NCBI RefSeq assembly: GCF_003202405.1
Contig: NZ_QJHL01000004.1
Coordinates: 310,001-374,000, forward strand
Direction of reading: 5' to 3'
Origin: Flavobacterium hydrophilum
Lineage (GTDB): Bacteria > Bacteroidota > Bacteroidia > Flavobacteriales > Flavobacteriaceae
Length of the DNA: 64,000 nt
Shown in pieces: positions 27,276 to 35,788 of this stretch. Every line of letters begins with the position of its first letter. Positions within the stretch are counted from its first letter, which is position 1. Under the pieces are notes generated by a model that was not told where the DNA came from, did no database searches, and was given only the letters and a program-made list of their open reading frames with translations. Made by a program: the position numbers and the translations under genes.

Positions 27276-28694
27276 ATGAAAAAAAACTTTATCTTAATTC
27301 TTTCTTTTGTATTACTTGTTTTTGGAGCTTGTAATAACGATGATAATGTAGTTCAGGAAAATGCAGTTGCATTTGCAGCAACATCTCTAAACCTTACTGC
27401 AGCAACAACTCCAATCGAAATTAAATTTGCTTCTCCAACAGCTTCAGCTGGATCATTAACATTAACTGTTACTCAAACAGCTGTAGCCAATGGTACAGAT
27501 TTTACTACTTTGCCTGCAATAACGGCAAATACAGTTGTAATTCCTTTTGCAAAAAATGTTTCATCTGTATCTTTTACTTTCAATAAACTAATTGATGCTG
27601 TTGAAGGACAAGTAAAAAATGTTGTTTTTACTATAATAAGTGCAACGATTGATAATACAATTATCACAGTTAGTGAAAATAAATCTATTCAGGTTAGTTT
27701 TAACGAGACTGCTTCTTTAGGAAGTTCTTTGTCTCCTGAAGTTGGTGGGCCATTAGAGCCAAATCAAGTTTATGTTGATTTGAGTAGTGGAATGATGACA
27801 AAAGCAGTAAGATCTTCTTGGGAATTAGGGTTTTATTCTGGAACTGAATTTAGAGTTGCATTAAACAGTTCTATAAATATGGCAGCGAAAGAATTGTCAA
27901 CTACTAACATTGATGAAGTTCAGGTTGAAGATAATTCTATGATTATTTCTCAAGGAAGTGGAGTTGCGACCCAAATTGATGATCCAACAGGTGACATCTT
28001 AAAAACTGCGATTGCAGAAGTTTCAGCGACAGATGCTAACAATAAAGTATATTTAATATATTTAGGAAATGCTACAGCTGCAGCAGATCCTGTTTTAGGA
28101 AAAGAAGGTTCAGTTGGAGGAGCAGCAAGAGGATGGAAAAAAATTAGAGTTTTAAAAAGTGGAAATGATTATAAAGTTCAATATGCTGATATAGCCGCAA
28201 CAACTCATGAGGAAGTTGTAGTAAGTAAAAATACAGCTTACAACTTTACGTTCTTTAGTTTACTAGATAAAAAAACGGTAAGTGTTGAACCTCAAAAAGT
28301 ACAATGGGATATCAATTTCACAACGTTTACAAATATTATTCCTGGTGCTACAGCGACTCCATATTTCTATCCAGATTTTGTTTTGAGTAATTTAAAAGGT
28401 GGAGCAAAAGCATATCAGGTTCTTGTTTCAGATGCTGTTACGTATGATAATTTTACATTAGCAAGTGTTGATAATGCTAAATTTACTGCAGACCAGAGAA
28501 ATATTGGATCTAACTGGAGGGGAACTAGTGCTACTGTAGGCGGAACAACAGTTTCACAGTTTGTTCTTAAAACAGATCGCTTCTTTGTTATAAAAGATCC
28601 AGCGGGTAATATTTATAAATTAAAATTTACAGGTGGAGCATTAGTTAATCTAGAAAGAGGACATCCAACATTCCAATATGCTATCTTGAAATAA
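27276..28694 (+). CDS. HmuY-like haem-binding lipoprotein
   Basis: A 472-residue lipoprotein (signal ending FGAC). Residues about 25-145 form an extra N-terminal beta domain rich in Thr and Ala (Calx-beta-like). The rest resembles the HmuY family, with the SSWELGFYSGTEFRVALN segment near 180 and a second VQWDINFTTFTN segment near 348. In Porphyromonas HmuY is a surface hemophore that hands haem to the receptor HmuR. This protein is about twice the size of that HmuY. It directly follows the receptor gene, the usual partnership. Confidence 0.85.
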   Translation: MKKNFILILSFVLLVFGACNNDDNVVQENAVAFAATSLNLTAATTPIEIKFASPTASAGSLTLTVTQTAVANGTDFTTLPAITANTVVIPFAKNVSSVSFTFNKLIDAVEGQVKNVVFTIISATIDNTIITVSENKSIQVSFNETASLGSSLSPEVGGPLEPNQVYVDLSSGMMTKAVRSSWELGFYSGTEFRVALNSSINMAAKELSTTNIDEVQVEDNSMIISQGSGVATQIDDPTGDILKTAIAEVSATDANNKVYLIYLGNATAAADPVLGKEGSVGGAARGWKKIRVLKSGNDYKVQYADIAATTHEEVVVSKNTAYNFTFFSLLDKKTVSVEPQKVQWDINFTTFTNIIPGATATPYFYPDFVLSNLKGGAKAYQVLVSDAVTYDNFTLASVDNAKFTADQRNIGSNWRGTSATVGGTTVSQFVLKTDRFFVIKDPAGNIYKLKFTGGALVNLERGHPTFQYAILK

Positions 28695-28801
28695 AAATAA
28701 TACTAATAACCTCGGATATTATTATTCGAGGTTCATTCTCAGATAAACAATATTTAACTTTTCAATTAGTTAATAACTTGGTTTTTTTATTTTTTTTTGA
28801 T

Positions 28802-28832
28802 AGAGGTTAGAGTTTTTTCTAGCCTCTTTTTT
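28802..28832 (+). terminator. Terminator after the haem locus
   Basis: AGAGGTTAG pairs with CTAGCCTCT (nine pairs, one G-T), followed by a T run. A weaker hairpin AACCTCG/CGAGGTT without T tract lies earlier, at 28708-28733. Confidence 0.72.
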
Positions 28833-28912
28833 TATGAATTTATAATTCATTTTCATAAATACGATATGCAAACATTACTAATTAAAACTTTAAACCTTTG
28901 CACCTCTGAATC

Positions 28913-28943
28913 TTTGAAACTTTCTAACTTTGTTCTATATTTG
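28913..28943 (+). promoter_or_regulatory. Promoter of ffh
   Basis: TTTG at 28913-28916 and TATATTTG at 28936-28943 with a 19-base spacer fit the Bacteroidota promoter. Its position rules out the open-frame start at 28930 and supports the ATG at 28966. Confidence 0.7.
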
Positions 28944-28965
28944 CAACTTCAAAAAAAACAATACT

Positions 28966-30318
28966 ATGTTTGATAATTTAAGTGATAAATTAGATAAAGC
29001 GTTCCATATATTAAAAGGACACGGTAAAATTACAGAAGTAAACGTTGCCGATACCTTAAAAGAAGTTCGTCGTGCGTTACTTGACGCCGATGTTAACTTT
29101 AAAATTGCAAAAGATTTTACTGCAAGAGTAAAAGAAAAAGCAATCGGTCAGGATGTATTAACGACCCTTCAGCCAGGTCAACTATTGGTGAAGTTGGTAA
29201 AAGATGAGCTGACTGAATTAATGGGAGGCGATGTTGCCGGTGTAAACCTTTCAGGAAATCCAACAGTGATTTTAATGTCAGGATTGCAAGGTTCGGGTAA
29301 AACGACTTTCTCTGGAAAATTAGCTAATTTTCTAAAAACTAAGAAAAATAAAAAACCACTTCTTGTAGCGTGTGATATCTACCGTCCTGCGGCGATTAAT
29401 CAGCTTCATGTTGTGGGAGATCAAATAGGTGTTGAGGTGTACTCAGAACCGGAAAATAAAAATCCTGTAGAAATTGCTCAAAACGCAATCAAACATGCCA
29501 AAGCAAACGGTTTCAATGTGGTTATCGTCGATACAGCAGGACGTTTAGCAGTAGATCAGGAAATGATGGACGAAATTGCTCGTGTTCACAAAGCAATTCA
29601 GCCTCAGGAAACCTTGTTCGTTGTCGATTCTATGACAGGGCAGGATGCTGTAAATACTGCAAAAGCTTTCAACGATATCCTGAATTTTGATGGAGTTATC
29701 TTAACGAAATTAGACGGTGATACGCGTGGTGGAGCAGCGCTTTCCATCAAATCGATTGTAAACAAACCAATTAAATTTGTTGGTACCGGAGAAAAAATGG
29801 AAGCTATTGATGTTTTCTACCCGGAACGTATGGCTGAGCGTATCTTAGGAATGGGAGACGTTGTGTCTCTTGTTGAAAGAGCTCAGGAACAATTTGATGA
29901 AGAAGAAGCGAGAAAACTTCAAAAGAAAATCGCTAAAAACGAATTTGGTTTTGATGATTTCCTTACGCAGATTCAACAAGTTAAAAAAATGGGTAACATG
30001 AAAGACCTGGTTGGAATGATACCAGGTGCTTCAAAAGCCATGAAAGATGTTGAAATCGAAGATGATGCTTTCAAGCATATTGAAGCGATTATTCACTCAA
30101 TGACACCGGGAGAAAGAAGCAAGCCCGCCATTATCGATGTAAAAAGAAAAGCCAGAATCGCTAAAGGTTCGGGAACTAAGGTTGAACAGGTAAATCAGTT
30201 AATGAAACAGTTTGACCAAATGAGTAAGATGATGAAGATGATGCAGGGACCGGGCGGAAAAAACCTGATGAAAATGATGGGCGGTATGAAAGGAATGCCA
30301 GGCGGAATGCCGAGATAA
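28966..30318 (+). CDS. ffh: Signal recognition particle protein Ffh
   Basis: A 450-residue GTPase that binds 4.5S RNA and signal sequences and delivers nascent membrane proteins to FtsY. It has the N domain (about 1-85), the G domain with P-loop GLQGSGKTT (about 107-115), the DTAGR and TKLDGDTRGG motifs, and the Met-rich M domain at the C-terminus (MKQFDQMSKMMKMMQ..., GMKGMPGGMPR). The ATG at 28966 (MFDNLSDKL) is the usual family start. It is a single gene with a strong promoter; the downstream gap carries flavobacterial intergenic repeat sequence. Confidence 0.97.
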   Translation: MFDNLSDKLDKAFHILKGHGKITEVNVADTLKEVRRALLDADVNFKIAKDFTARVKEKAIGQDVLTTLQPGQLLVKLVKDELTELMGGDVAGVNLSGNPTVILMSGLQGSGKTTFSGKLANFLKTKKNKKPLLVACDIYRPAAINQLHVVGDQIGVEVYSEPENKNPVEIAQNAIKHAKANGFNVVIVDTAGRLAVDQEMMDEIARVHKAIQPQETLFVVDSMTGQDAVNTAKAFNDILNFDGVILTKLDGDTRGGAALSIKSIVNKPIKFVGTGEKMEAIDVFYPERMAERILGMGDVVSLVERAQEQFDEEEARKLQKKIAKNEFGFDDFLTQIQQVKKMGNMKDLVGMIPGASKAMKDVEIEDDAFKHIEAIIHSMTPGERSKPAIIDVKRKARIAKGSGTKVEQVNQLMKQFDQMSKMMKMMQGPGGKNLMKMMGGMKGMPGGMPR

Positions 30319-30324
30319 ATAAAA

Positions 30325-30447
30325 TTTGTTTAAGGTTTAAAGTTTCAGGTTATTTGAAGTTTTAGACCTTAAATTTTATAATAAAATTGATTAATAAAAA
30401 GAGTTTCTGCATTTAGAAACTTGAAACTTTAAACTTGAAACCTTTTA
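30325..30447. repeat. Inverted copies of a TTTAAAGTTTCA-type intergenic repeat
   Basis: The gap between ffh and folD starts with AAGGTTTAAAGTTTCAGG and ends with ACTTTAAACTTGAAACCTT, an inverted copy carrying about seven additional bases. Similar words occur upstream of ffh (28885-28920) and between the Nif3 and lpxK genes. They look like dispersed intergenic repeats. Confidence 0.5.
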
Positions 30448-30452
30448 AGAAA

Positions 30453-31334
30453 ATGCAAATACTAGACGGTAAAAAAACATCTGAAGACATTAAAAACGAA
30501 ATCGCAGCCGAAGTTCAATCCATAAAAGCAGCAGGAGGAAAAGTACCTCATTTAGCAGCAGTATTAGTTGGAAATAACGGAGCAAGTTTAACTTACGTGG
30601 GAAGTAAAGTAAAATCCTGCGAGCAAATTGGTTTTGATTCCACTTTAGTAGCTTTGCCTGAAGATATTACCGAAGCAGATTTATTAGCAAAAATTAAAGA
30701 ACTAAATGAAGATGACAACCTGGACGGCTATATCGTTCAGTTGCCATTGCCAAAACATATTGATGAAGAAAAGATTCTTTTAGCAATTGATCCGGACAAA
30801 GATGTAGACGGTTTTCACCCGACAAACTTTGGAAGAATGGCTTTAGAAATGGAAACATTTATTCCCGCAACCCCTTTCGGAATCATGCAATTATTAGAGC
30901 GTTATAAAGTTGAAACTGCTGGAAAACACACTGTAGTTATTGGTAGAAGCCATATCGTAGGCCGTCCAATGAGCATTTTGATGAGCCGTAAAGGAAATCC
31001 TGGAGACTCAACAGTTACTTTAACACACAGTCGTACTAAAAACTTAGAAGAATTCACTAAAAATGCTGACATTATCATTACCGCTTTAGGAGTTCCTGAA
31101 TTTTTAAAAGGAGATATGGTAAAAGACGGCGTTGTAATTATTGACGTTGGAATTACCAGAGTTGACGATGCTTCCAACTCAAAAGGATATGTGATTAAAG
31201 GCGACGTTGATTTTGATGAAGTAAGTAAAAAAGCATCTTTTATCACACCTGTTCCGGGAGGAGTAGGACCAATGACAATTGCGATGTTGCTTCAAAATAC
31301 ACTCTTAGCTAGAAAAATCAGAAGCAGAAAATAA
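30453..31334 (+). CDS. folD: Bifunctional methylenetetrahydrofolate dehydrogenase / methenyl-THF cyclohydrolase (FolD)
   Basis: A 293-residue cytoplasmic enzyme that interconverts 5,10-methylene-, methenyl- and 10-formyl-tetrahydrofolate. Diagnostic segments are present: YVGSKVKSCEQIGF (catalytic Tyr and Lys), GYIVQLPLPKH, DPDKDVDGFHP, the NADP-binding VIGRSHIVGRPMS and the C-terminal TPVPGGVGPMTIAML. The ATG at 30453 (MQILDGKKTS) is taken instead of a TTG at 30435, which would add six residues lying in repeat sequence. Monocistronic by position, with a terminator after it. Confidence 0.97.
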   Translation: MQILDGKKTSEDIKNEIAAEVQSIKAAGGKVPHLAAVLVGNNGASLTYVGSKVKSCEQIGFDSTLVALPEDITEADLLAKIKELNEDDNLDGYIVQLPLPKHIDEEKILLAIDPDKDVDGFHPTNFGRMALEMETFIPATPFGIMQLLERYKVETAGKHTVVIGRSHIVGRPMSILMSRKGNPGDSTVTLTHSRTKNLEEFTKNADIIITALGVPEFLKGDMVKDGVVIIDVGITRVDDASNSKGYVIKGDVDFDEVSKKASFITPVPGGVGPMTIAMLLQNTLLARKIRSRK

Positions 31335-31355
31335 TATTTCATAGAATTCATAAAC

Positions 31356-31383
31356 AAAACCCATTCACACGAATGGGTTTTAT
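31356..31383 (+). terminator. Terminator after folD
   Basis: AAAACCCATTC pairs perfectly with GAATGGGTTTT around ACAC. Confidence 0.85.
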
Positions 31384-31413
31384 TGTTTTAATATTTAATT
31401 AATAGTTTAAAGT

Positions 31414-31443
31414 TTTGGTTCTTAAAAATAAAAGATACTTTTG
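31414..31443 (+). promoter_or_regulatory. Promoter upstream of the CorA-like gene
   Basis: TTTG at 31414-31417 and TACTTTTG at 31436-31443 with an 18-base spacer match the -33/-7 pattern. The leader to the ATG at 31552 is about 100 bases, long enough for extra control, but I see no known riboswitch in it. Confidence 0.55.
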
Positions 31444-31551
31444 CCACACTAAAAAAACACTTCTCCAAATGGACGATTATTATTCGTTAGTATTAAATTA
31501 AAGTAGCTTTTGAAATCTTTCAAAATGCTGCAATAACACCTGTATTTTGAA

Positions 31552-32478
31552 ATGAAAGCCTTTTACACAAACAATAACGGATTAATTGAAATCCCAAAAT
31601 GGACTCCAAACTGCTGGATTAATATAGAATCTCCAACAGCAGTAGAAAAAGCATATTTACTACAAGAACTTCAAATTCCAGAAGCATTTTACAACGATAT
31701 TGAAGATATTGACGAAAGACCCCGTATCGAAATCGAAGATGGATGGACACTAATTATTATGCGCGTTCCGATAAAAAGTAACGACATTAAACTACCTTTT
31801 CAAACTATTCCGCTTGGGATCATTTTTAGAGACGATATCTGCGTTACGATTACTTTTTATAAAACAGAAATCATCTCAGACTTTGTTTTATACTCTCAAC
31901 GAAAAAATATTGAAATCAAAGACAACCCGGATTTGGTTTTGCGATTGTTGCTTTCATCCAGTGTGTGGTACTTAAAATATCTCAAACAAGTCAATCAAAA
32001 AATAAAACTGGCCGAAGATAATTTGGAGAAATCAATCAAAAATGAAGAATTGCAGGCATTGCTTCAAATCGAAAAATGTCTGGTTTTCTTTATTACATCG
32101 CTAAAAGCAAATGACGTTTTATTCCATCGAATTAAAAATTTAAAAGCACATAAGGCAAATTACGATTTGGATTTATTAGAAGATGTTGAAATCGAGTTGA
32201 GCCAGGCGCAGGATACAGCCAATATTTATAGCAACATCCTAACCGGAATGATGGATGCCTACGCATCTGTAATCTCAAATAACATGAACAATATCATGAA
32301 GCAGATGACTTCAATTTCTATTATTTTGATGATCCCAACTTTAATAGCAAGTCTGTACGGAATGAATGTACCAAATGGGCTGGAAGAAAGTAAATTTGGT
32401 ATCTGGATTCTACTTTTTGTTTCTGTTGCTTTGTCAGCTTTAGGAGTGTTTTTATTTAAAAGAAGAAGATGGTTTTAA
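31552..32478 (+). CDS. corA: CorA-family divalent cation transporter
   Basis: A 308-residue CorA-type channel for Mg2+ (possibly Co2+ or Zn2+). The N-terminal about 240 residues are the soluble funnel domain with long helices. Two C-terminal helices follow, and the first ends in the signature YGMNVP (GMN motif), which forms the periplasmic pore loop. The protein ends with a basic KRRRWF tail, as in true CorA proteins. It is a single-gene unit. Mg2+ is the default prediction; family members with this motif can also move other divalent ions. Confidence 0.92.
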   Translation: MKAFYTNNNGLIEIPKWTPNCWINIESPTAVEKAYLLQELQIPEAFYNDIEDIDERPRIEIEDGWTLIIMRVPIKSNDIKLPFQTIPLGIIFRDDICVTITFYKTEIISDFVLYSQRKNIEIKDNPDLVLRLLLSSSVWYLKYLKQVNQKIKLAEDNLEKSIKNEELQALLQIEKCLVFFITSLKANDVLFHRIKNLKAHKANYDLDLLEDVEIELSQAQDTANIYSNILTGMMDAYASVISNNMNNIMKQMTSISIILMIPTLIASLYGMNVPNGLEESKFGIWILLFVSVALSALGVFLFKRRRWF

Positions 32479-32502
32479 TGAGAATTTAAAAATAAAATAT
32501 AT

Positions 32503-32534
32503 AAAGGCCTGTTCATTTGAATAGGCTTTTCTGT
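32503..32534 (+). terminator. Terminator after the CorA-like gene
   Basis: GCCTGTTC pairs with GAATAGGC (one G-T) around ATTT, flanked by AAA and TTTT. Confidence 0.7.
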
Positions 32535-32648
32535 TTTATATACTTAGGTCGTGACCGTATTTGCTAAAGATCTGCATTCCTGTAGAAATAATTTTCTCAT
32601 CAATAAAAATAAAATCGGATTTTTATATTGTCATTTCAAAATAAAACA

Positions 32649-32672
32649 TAACTTTGCAACACAAAGTACTTT
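32649..32672 (+). promoter_or_regulatory. Promoter plus palindromic operator, copy 1
   Basis: TAACTTTG (32649-32656, a TAnnTTTG -7 box) is followed after exactly six bases by the perfect palindrome AAAGTACTTT (32663-32672), which covers the expected transcription start. CTTTG and CAAAG around it add a second inverted repeat with a 5-base spacer. The same module with the same spacing lies at 33607-33630. The ATG is 4 bases after the palindrome. Confidence 0.65.
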
Positions 32673-32676
32673 ATTT

Positions 32677-33291
32677 ATGAATCAGCAGCACCAGGAAGAT
32701 TTAGCACATATTCGTTCAATGATGGAACGCTCTTCAAGATTTATATCCTTAAGCGGACTCTCAGGAGTTTTTGCAGGTTTGTCAGCTTTGATAGGAGGAT
32801 TGTATGTTTATCAGTTGTTTAAAGCCAACGGAATGGATTATTTAAATGACGAGCACAGGTTATATTCGACCAATCTGGTTTCAGAATTATTTTGGATTGC
32901 GATTATAATTTTAGTCAGTGCATTTGCATTCGGAATCTTTTTTACCATTAGAAAAAGTCGAAAATACAATTTACCAATCTGGACCTCTGCGACAAAAAAA
33001 ATGCTGTTCAATCTCGCGGTTCCGCTTGTGGCAGGAGGAATATTTTGTCTGGCATTACTCTATCACGGATATTTTGGTCTGGTTGCGCCATCTACTTTGA
33101 TTTTTTACGGGCTTGCTGTTATAAATGCTGAAAAATATACTTTTTCAGATGTTAAATATTTAGGTTTTTGTGAGCTAATTTTAGGATGTATTTCTCTTTT
33201 TTATATTGGATATGGTTTGATTTTTTGGATCATAGGCTTTGGTATTTTACATATCTTGTACGGACTAATCATGTTCAAAAAATACAAATAA
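32677..33291 (+). CDS. Six-helix membrane protein of unknown function
   Basis: A 204-residue protein with a short charged N-terminus (MNQQHQEDLAHIRSMMERSSRF) and six hydrophobic segments. I do not recognise a characterised family. The ATG at 32677 is fixed by the promoter module directly in front of it; the open frame reaches back to 32551 but would cross that promoter. Three bases separate it from the winged-helix regulator gene, so the two are almost certainly co-transcribed. The context with a regulator and a DUF4173 protein suggests a membrane-linked response module, which is inference. Confidence 0.8.
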   Translation: MNQQHQEDLAHIRSMMERSSRFISLSGLSGVFAGLSALIGGLYVYQLFKANGMDYLNDEHRLYSTNLVSELFWIAIIILVSAFAFGIFFTIRKSRKYNLPIWTSATKKMLFNLAVPLVAGGIFCLALLYHGYFGLVAPSTLIFYGLAVINAEKYTFSDVKYLGFCELILGCISLFYIGYGLIFWIIGFGILHILYGLIMFKKYK

Positions 33292-33294
33292 CCA

Positions 33295-33585
33295 ATGGGA
33301 ATCATTGATAAATTAAATAAAGATTTTGAAAGCCGCGTCAGATTGGGGATTATGTCCGTTCTGATGGTCAATGAATGGGTTGATTTTACCGAAATGAAGA
33401 CTTTATTGAATATCACAGACGGTAATTTAGCCAGCCATTCATCGGCACTTGAAAAATCGGAATACATTGAAGTAAAAAAAGAATTTGTTGGTAAAAAACC
33501 AAAAACTTCTTATCAGGTGACACCGCTTGGACGTGCCGCTTTCAAAGAGCATTTATCGTATCTTGAAAAATTAATGAAACCGTAA
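33295..33585 (+). CDS. Winged-helix transcriptional regulator (HTH_34 / MarR-like)
   Basis: A 96-residue single-domain DNA-binding protein. The helix-turn-helix is VDFTEMKTLLNITDGNLASHSSALEKSEYI, followed by the wing (VKKEFVGKKPKTSYQVTPLGRAAF). This is the compact winged-helix layout annotated HTH_34, with no obvious ligand domain. It sits between two membrane-protein genes, each preceded by the same palindrome AAAGTACTTT, which makes it the prime candidate to bind those sites and regulate itself. Confidence 0.88.
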   Translation: MGIIDKLNKDFESRVRLGIMSVLMVNEWVDFTEMKTLLNITDGNLASHSSALEKSEYIEVKKEFVGKKPKTSYQVTPLGRAAFKEHLSYLEKLMKP

Positions 33586-33606
33586 TAACTATATTTTTTT
33601 GTCTAA

Positions 33607-33630
33607 TAACTTTGAAAAACAAAGTACTTT
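33607..33630 (+). promoter_or_regulatory. Promoter plus palindromic operator, copy 2
   Basis: TAACTTTG (33607-33614), six bases, then AAAGTACTTT (33621-33630): the same module and spacing as at 32649-32672. It starts just after the stop of the winged-helix gene and drives the DUF4173 gene, whose ATG is 13 bases beyond. Confidence 0.65.
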
Positions 33631-33643
33631 TAAATTAATTGAA

Positions 33644-35029
33644 ATGAAAAAACTACATTTTATTTTAGTCAGCAGTTTACTATTTACGCTGCTTTTTTAC
33701 AAACAGGAATTAGGTGTTAACCTTGGTATCTTCGGATTAGCACTAACGGCCTTAATTTGCTATTTCTTCCAGGATCGGTTTACCCACAGGTCACATTTGA
33801 TTTTGGTGATTACCTCGATATTGTCTTGTTATGCTTTTGCCTGGTATGGTGATTTTGCTTCTTTTTGGGCTTTGGCATTGTCGCTGGTCTTTTTGCAATT
33901 CAAAACACAGGAGCCTAAACTTAAATTGCTTCAGGTATTTCCACTGATATTCGTAAACGGAGTTGCTTCTTTAGGGCGTATCTTAATGTTTAGCCAATAC
34001 CTTCCGAAAAGGAAAGTAAATAACGGTTTTGCCAAAAAACTGATTGCCTATTTTATTATTCCGGCAGTATTTCTGGGATTGTTTTTTATTGTTTACTCTT
34101 TCGGAAGCAACCACTTTTCCTCTCTGTTTACAGACTATGAGTTAGATCTTGACCTCTGGCAGCTTTTAGTAATTAGCGTTTTAGGATTTTATATTTCATT
34201 CAATTTTTGGAATTACTGGATTCCTGAAGTATGTTACGAAAAAAATCAGCTGTTGGACAATGATTTTAACGATGAAATTAAAACTCAAAACGAAAGTTCT
34301 TTTTCGTTTCTTGATATTGACTTCGAAAGAAAAAGCGGCGAGATTACTTTAGTACTTTTAAACATACTGATTTTGGTCTTTATTGCTACATACAATTACG
34401 AGCAGTTTTTTGAAGCTGTCCAAAAAACAAACCTGAGTTCAGATACTCACGAAAGGGTAAATTCAGTTATTTTCTCAATTATTATGGCTGTTGGAGTAAT
34501 CTTATTTTACTTCAAAGGCGGATTCAATTTCGATATAAAAGCAACAAGTTTAAAGAAATTAGCCAAAATCTGGATTGTCCTGAATGGTATTTTGATCTTA
34601 AGCACGATTGTTAAGAATTCAGAATATGTTGCATTTTTTGGATTAACATACAAAAGGCTGGGTGTGTATGCATTCCTGATTTTAGTCACGATTGGTTTAG
34701 TTTACGCTTTTCTAAAAATTGTTAGACAAAAAACAAATGCCTACCTTTTTAACCAAATGGTCTGGTATTGCTACGGACTATTGTTATTGTGCAGTTTTGT
34801 CAATTGGGGAAATCTGATTACCACTTATAATATCTCGGTAAACAAAGGAGTCGAACCGGTATTTTTAAGTGATTTAAATTTTAATGATGAAGTGAGAAGG
34901 GAATATTTTTTAAAGAATAATTTGAATGGTAAGGTCAAAGAAGCAGCAAGAGAATACGAGATTGATTCTTATCAGCAAAAATCGTTTTTATCAAAACCAC
35001 TGTATTATGCTTTTTTGAAAGATAGATAG
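33644..35029 (+). CDS. DUF4173-like multi-spanning membrane protein
   Basis: A 461-residue protein with about twelve hydrophobic segments and a soluble C-terminal tail of about 60 residues. The organisation and segments such as FGLALTALICYFFQDR and the late GLTYKRLGVYAFLI resemble the DUF4173 (DUF4153-related) family, of unknown function. The ATG at 33644 is preferred over a TTG at 33599, which lies ahead of the promoter box. It follows the winged-helix regulator and has its own copy of the promoter-palindrome, so the three genes form one likely regulatory unit. Confidence 0.8.
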   Translation: MKKLHFILVSSLLFTLLFYKQELGVNLGIFGLALTALICYFFQDRFTHRSHLILVITSILSCYAFAWYGDFASFWALALSLVFLQFKTQEPKLKLLQVFPLIFVNGVASLGRILMFSQYLPKRKVNNGFAKKLIAYFIIPAVFLGLFFIVYSFGSNHFSSLFTDYELDLDLWQLLVISVLGFYISFNFWNYWIPEVCYEKNQLLDNDFNDEIKTQNESSFSFLDIDFERKSGEITLVLLNILILVFIATYNYEQFFEAVQKTNLSSDTHERVNSVIFSIIMAVGVILFYFKGGFNFDIKATSLKKLAKIWIVLNGILILSTIVKNSEYVAFFGLTYKRLGVYAFLILVTIGLVYAFLKIVRQKTNAYLFNQMVWYCYGLLLLCSFVNWGNLITTYNISVNKGVEPVFLSDLNFNDEVRREYFLKNNLNGKVKEAAREYEIDSYQQKSFLSKPLYYAFLKDR

Positions 35030-35041
35030 TTATAAGAAACT

Positions 35042-35076
35042 AAATCCTGCTTTATTTTTATGGAGTAGGATTTTTT
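35042..35076 (+). terminator. Terminator after the DUF4173 gene
   Basis: AAATCCTGCT pairs with AGTAGGATTT (one G-T), followed by a T run. Confidence 0.72.
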
Positions 35077-35182
35077 GTATAAAATATTCGTTTTTATTGT
35101 AAAATACAATTTTTTACTTGATAAAAAGCAAATAATAACGTTGAATGAACAGGTAAGCAAAAGTTATTAAGAAATACTTTGT

Positions 35183-35190
35183 TATATTTG
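35183..35190 (+). promoter_or_regulatory. -7 box of the kinase/LytTR operon
   Basis: TATATTTG matches TAnnTTTG. The leader to the ATG at 35290 is about 100 bases with no recognised structure. Confidence 0.5.
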
Positions 35191-35289
35191 GCATCTGTAA
35201 TTTTCTGATTCTGTCAGTTAAATATGCCTTAATTAGTAAAATTATATGAACTAAAAAATATTTATTAATTTAACCTTAAAATTATTACC

Positions 35290-35757
35290 ATGGAAAAAAC
35301 TACTCTTTATTCTCCAACTGAAAAAATTTATCCACCTGGAGAACTTTTACCAGTAAAATTAGACCCAGATAGTGTAGGAAAGATAAAATTTCCTGAAAGA
35401 ACAAATAGAATGCTTTTATCTCCACTTGTTGAAGCTTATTTTACCAAAGAGAAACAGCTTCTTGTTAGAGCGGTTGTTTTTATTGCCAAAAAAGAAGAGG
35501 AAAATTTAGATTTTCGTATTTATCAAAATTGTTACATTGATCTTGAAGGGAAGCCACAATTGCAATTTTTTGTTGCTTATGATTTAGTAGAAACAAAAGA
35601 AACCACCTTTTTTGTTTACGAAGTCGCTTTTACAGTTAGTAGCATACCATATGGACCTGATGCATTGTCTAAAATAAAAACAATTGAAACTTTCCTTTGG
35701 GATATAGATCCGGTAACTTCAAGAGGAACCGTAACTGTAGTTCAGGACGGTAATTAA
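35290..35757 (+). CDS. Unrecognised 155-residue protein, first gene of a two-component operon
   Basis: I do not recognise a family. The protein has no signal peptide or membrane segment and is predicted cytoplasmic. It is rich in beta-prone stretches (LLVRAVVFIAKK, LQFFVAYDLV, TFFVYEVAFTV) with an N-terminal Pro/Lys-rich part (YPPGELLPVKLDPDS). It may be a small beta-sandwich. It ends at most 31 bases before the histidine kinase start and is probably co-transcribed with it, so a link to that signalling pathway as modulator or output is inferred. Confidence 0.75.
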   Translation: MEKTTLYSPTEKIYPPGELLPVKLDPDSVGKIKFPERTNRMLLSPLVEAYFTKEKQLLVRAVVFIAKKEEENLDFRIYQNCYIDLEGKPQLQFFVAYDLVETKETTFFVYEVAFTVSSIPYGPDALSKIKTIETFLWDIDPVTSRGTVTVVQDGN

Positions 35758-35788
35758 AATGAACGTTAGTTTCTTTTTGTTAAAGATA

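Noticed and set aside
28930..28965. Upstream TTG start for ffh
   Set aside because: A -7 box (28936-28943) lies inside this extension, and the ATG at 28966 gives the standard N-terminus.
30902..31246. Minus-strand open frame of 114 codons
   Set aside because: It lies entirely antisense to folD, whose motifs are complete, and has no own signals.
31444..31551. Mg2+ riboswitch in the leader of the CorA-like gene
   Set aside because: The leader is long, but I could find no conserved M-box or other known riboswitch core.
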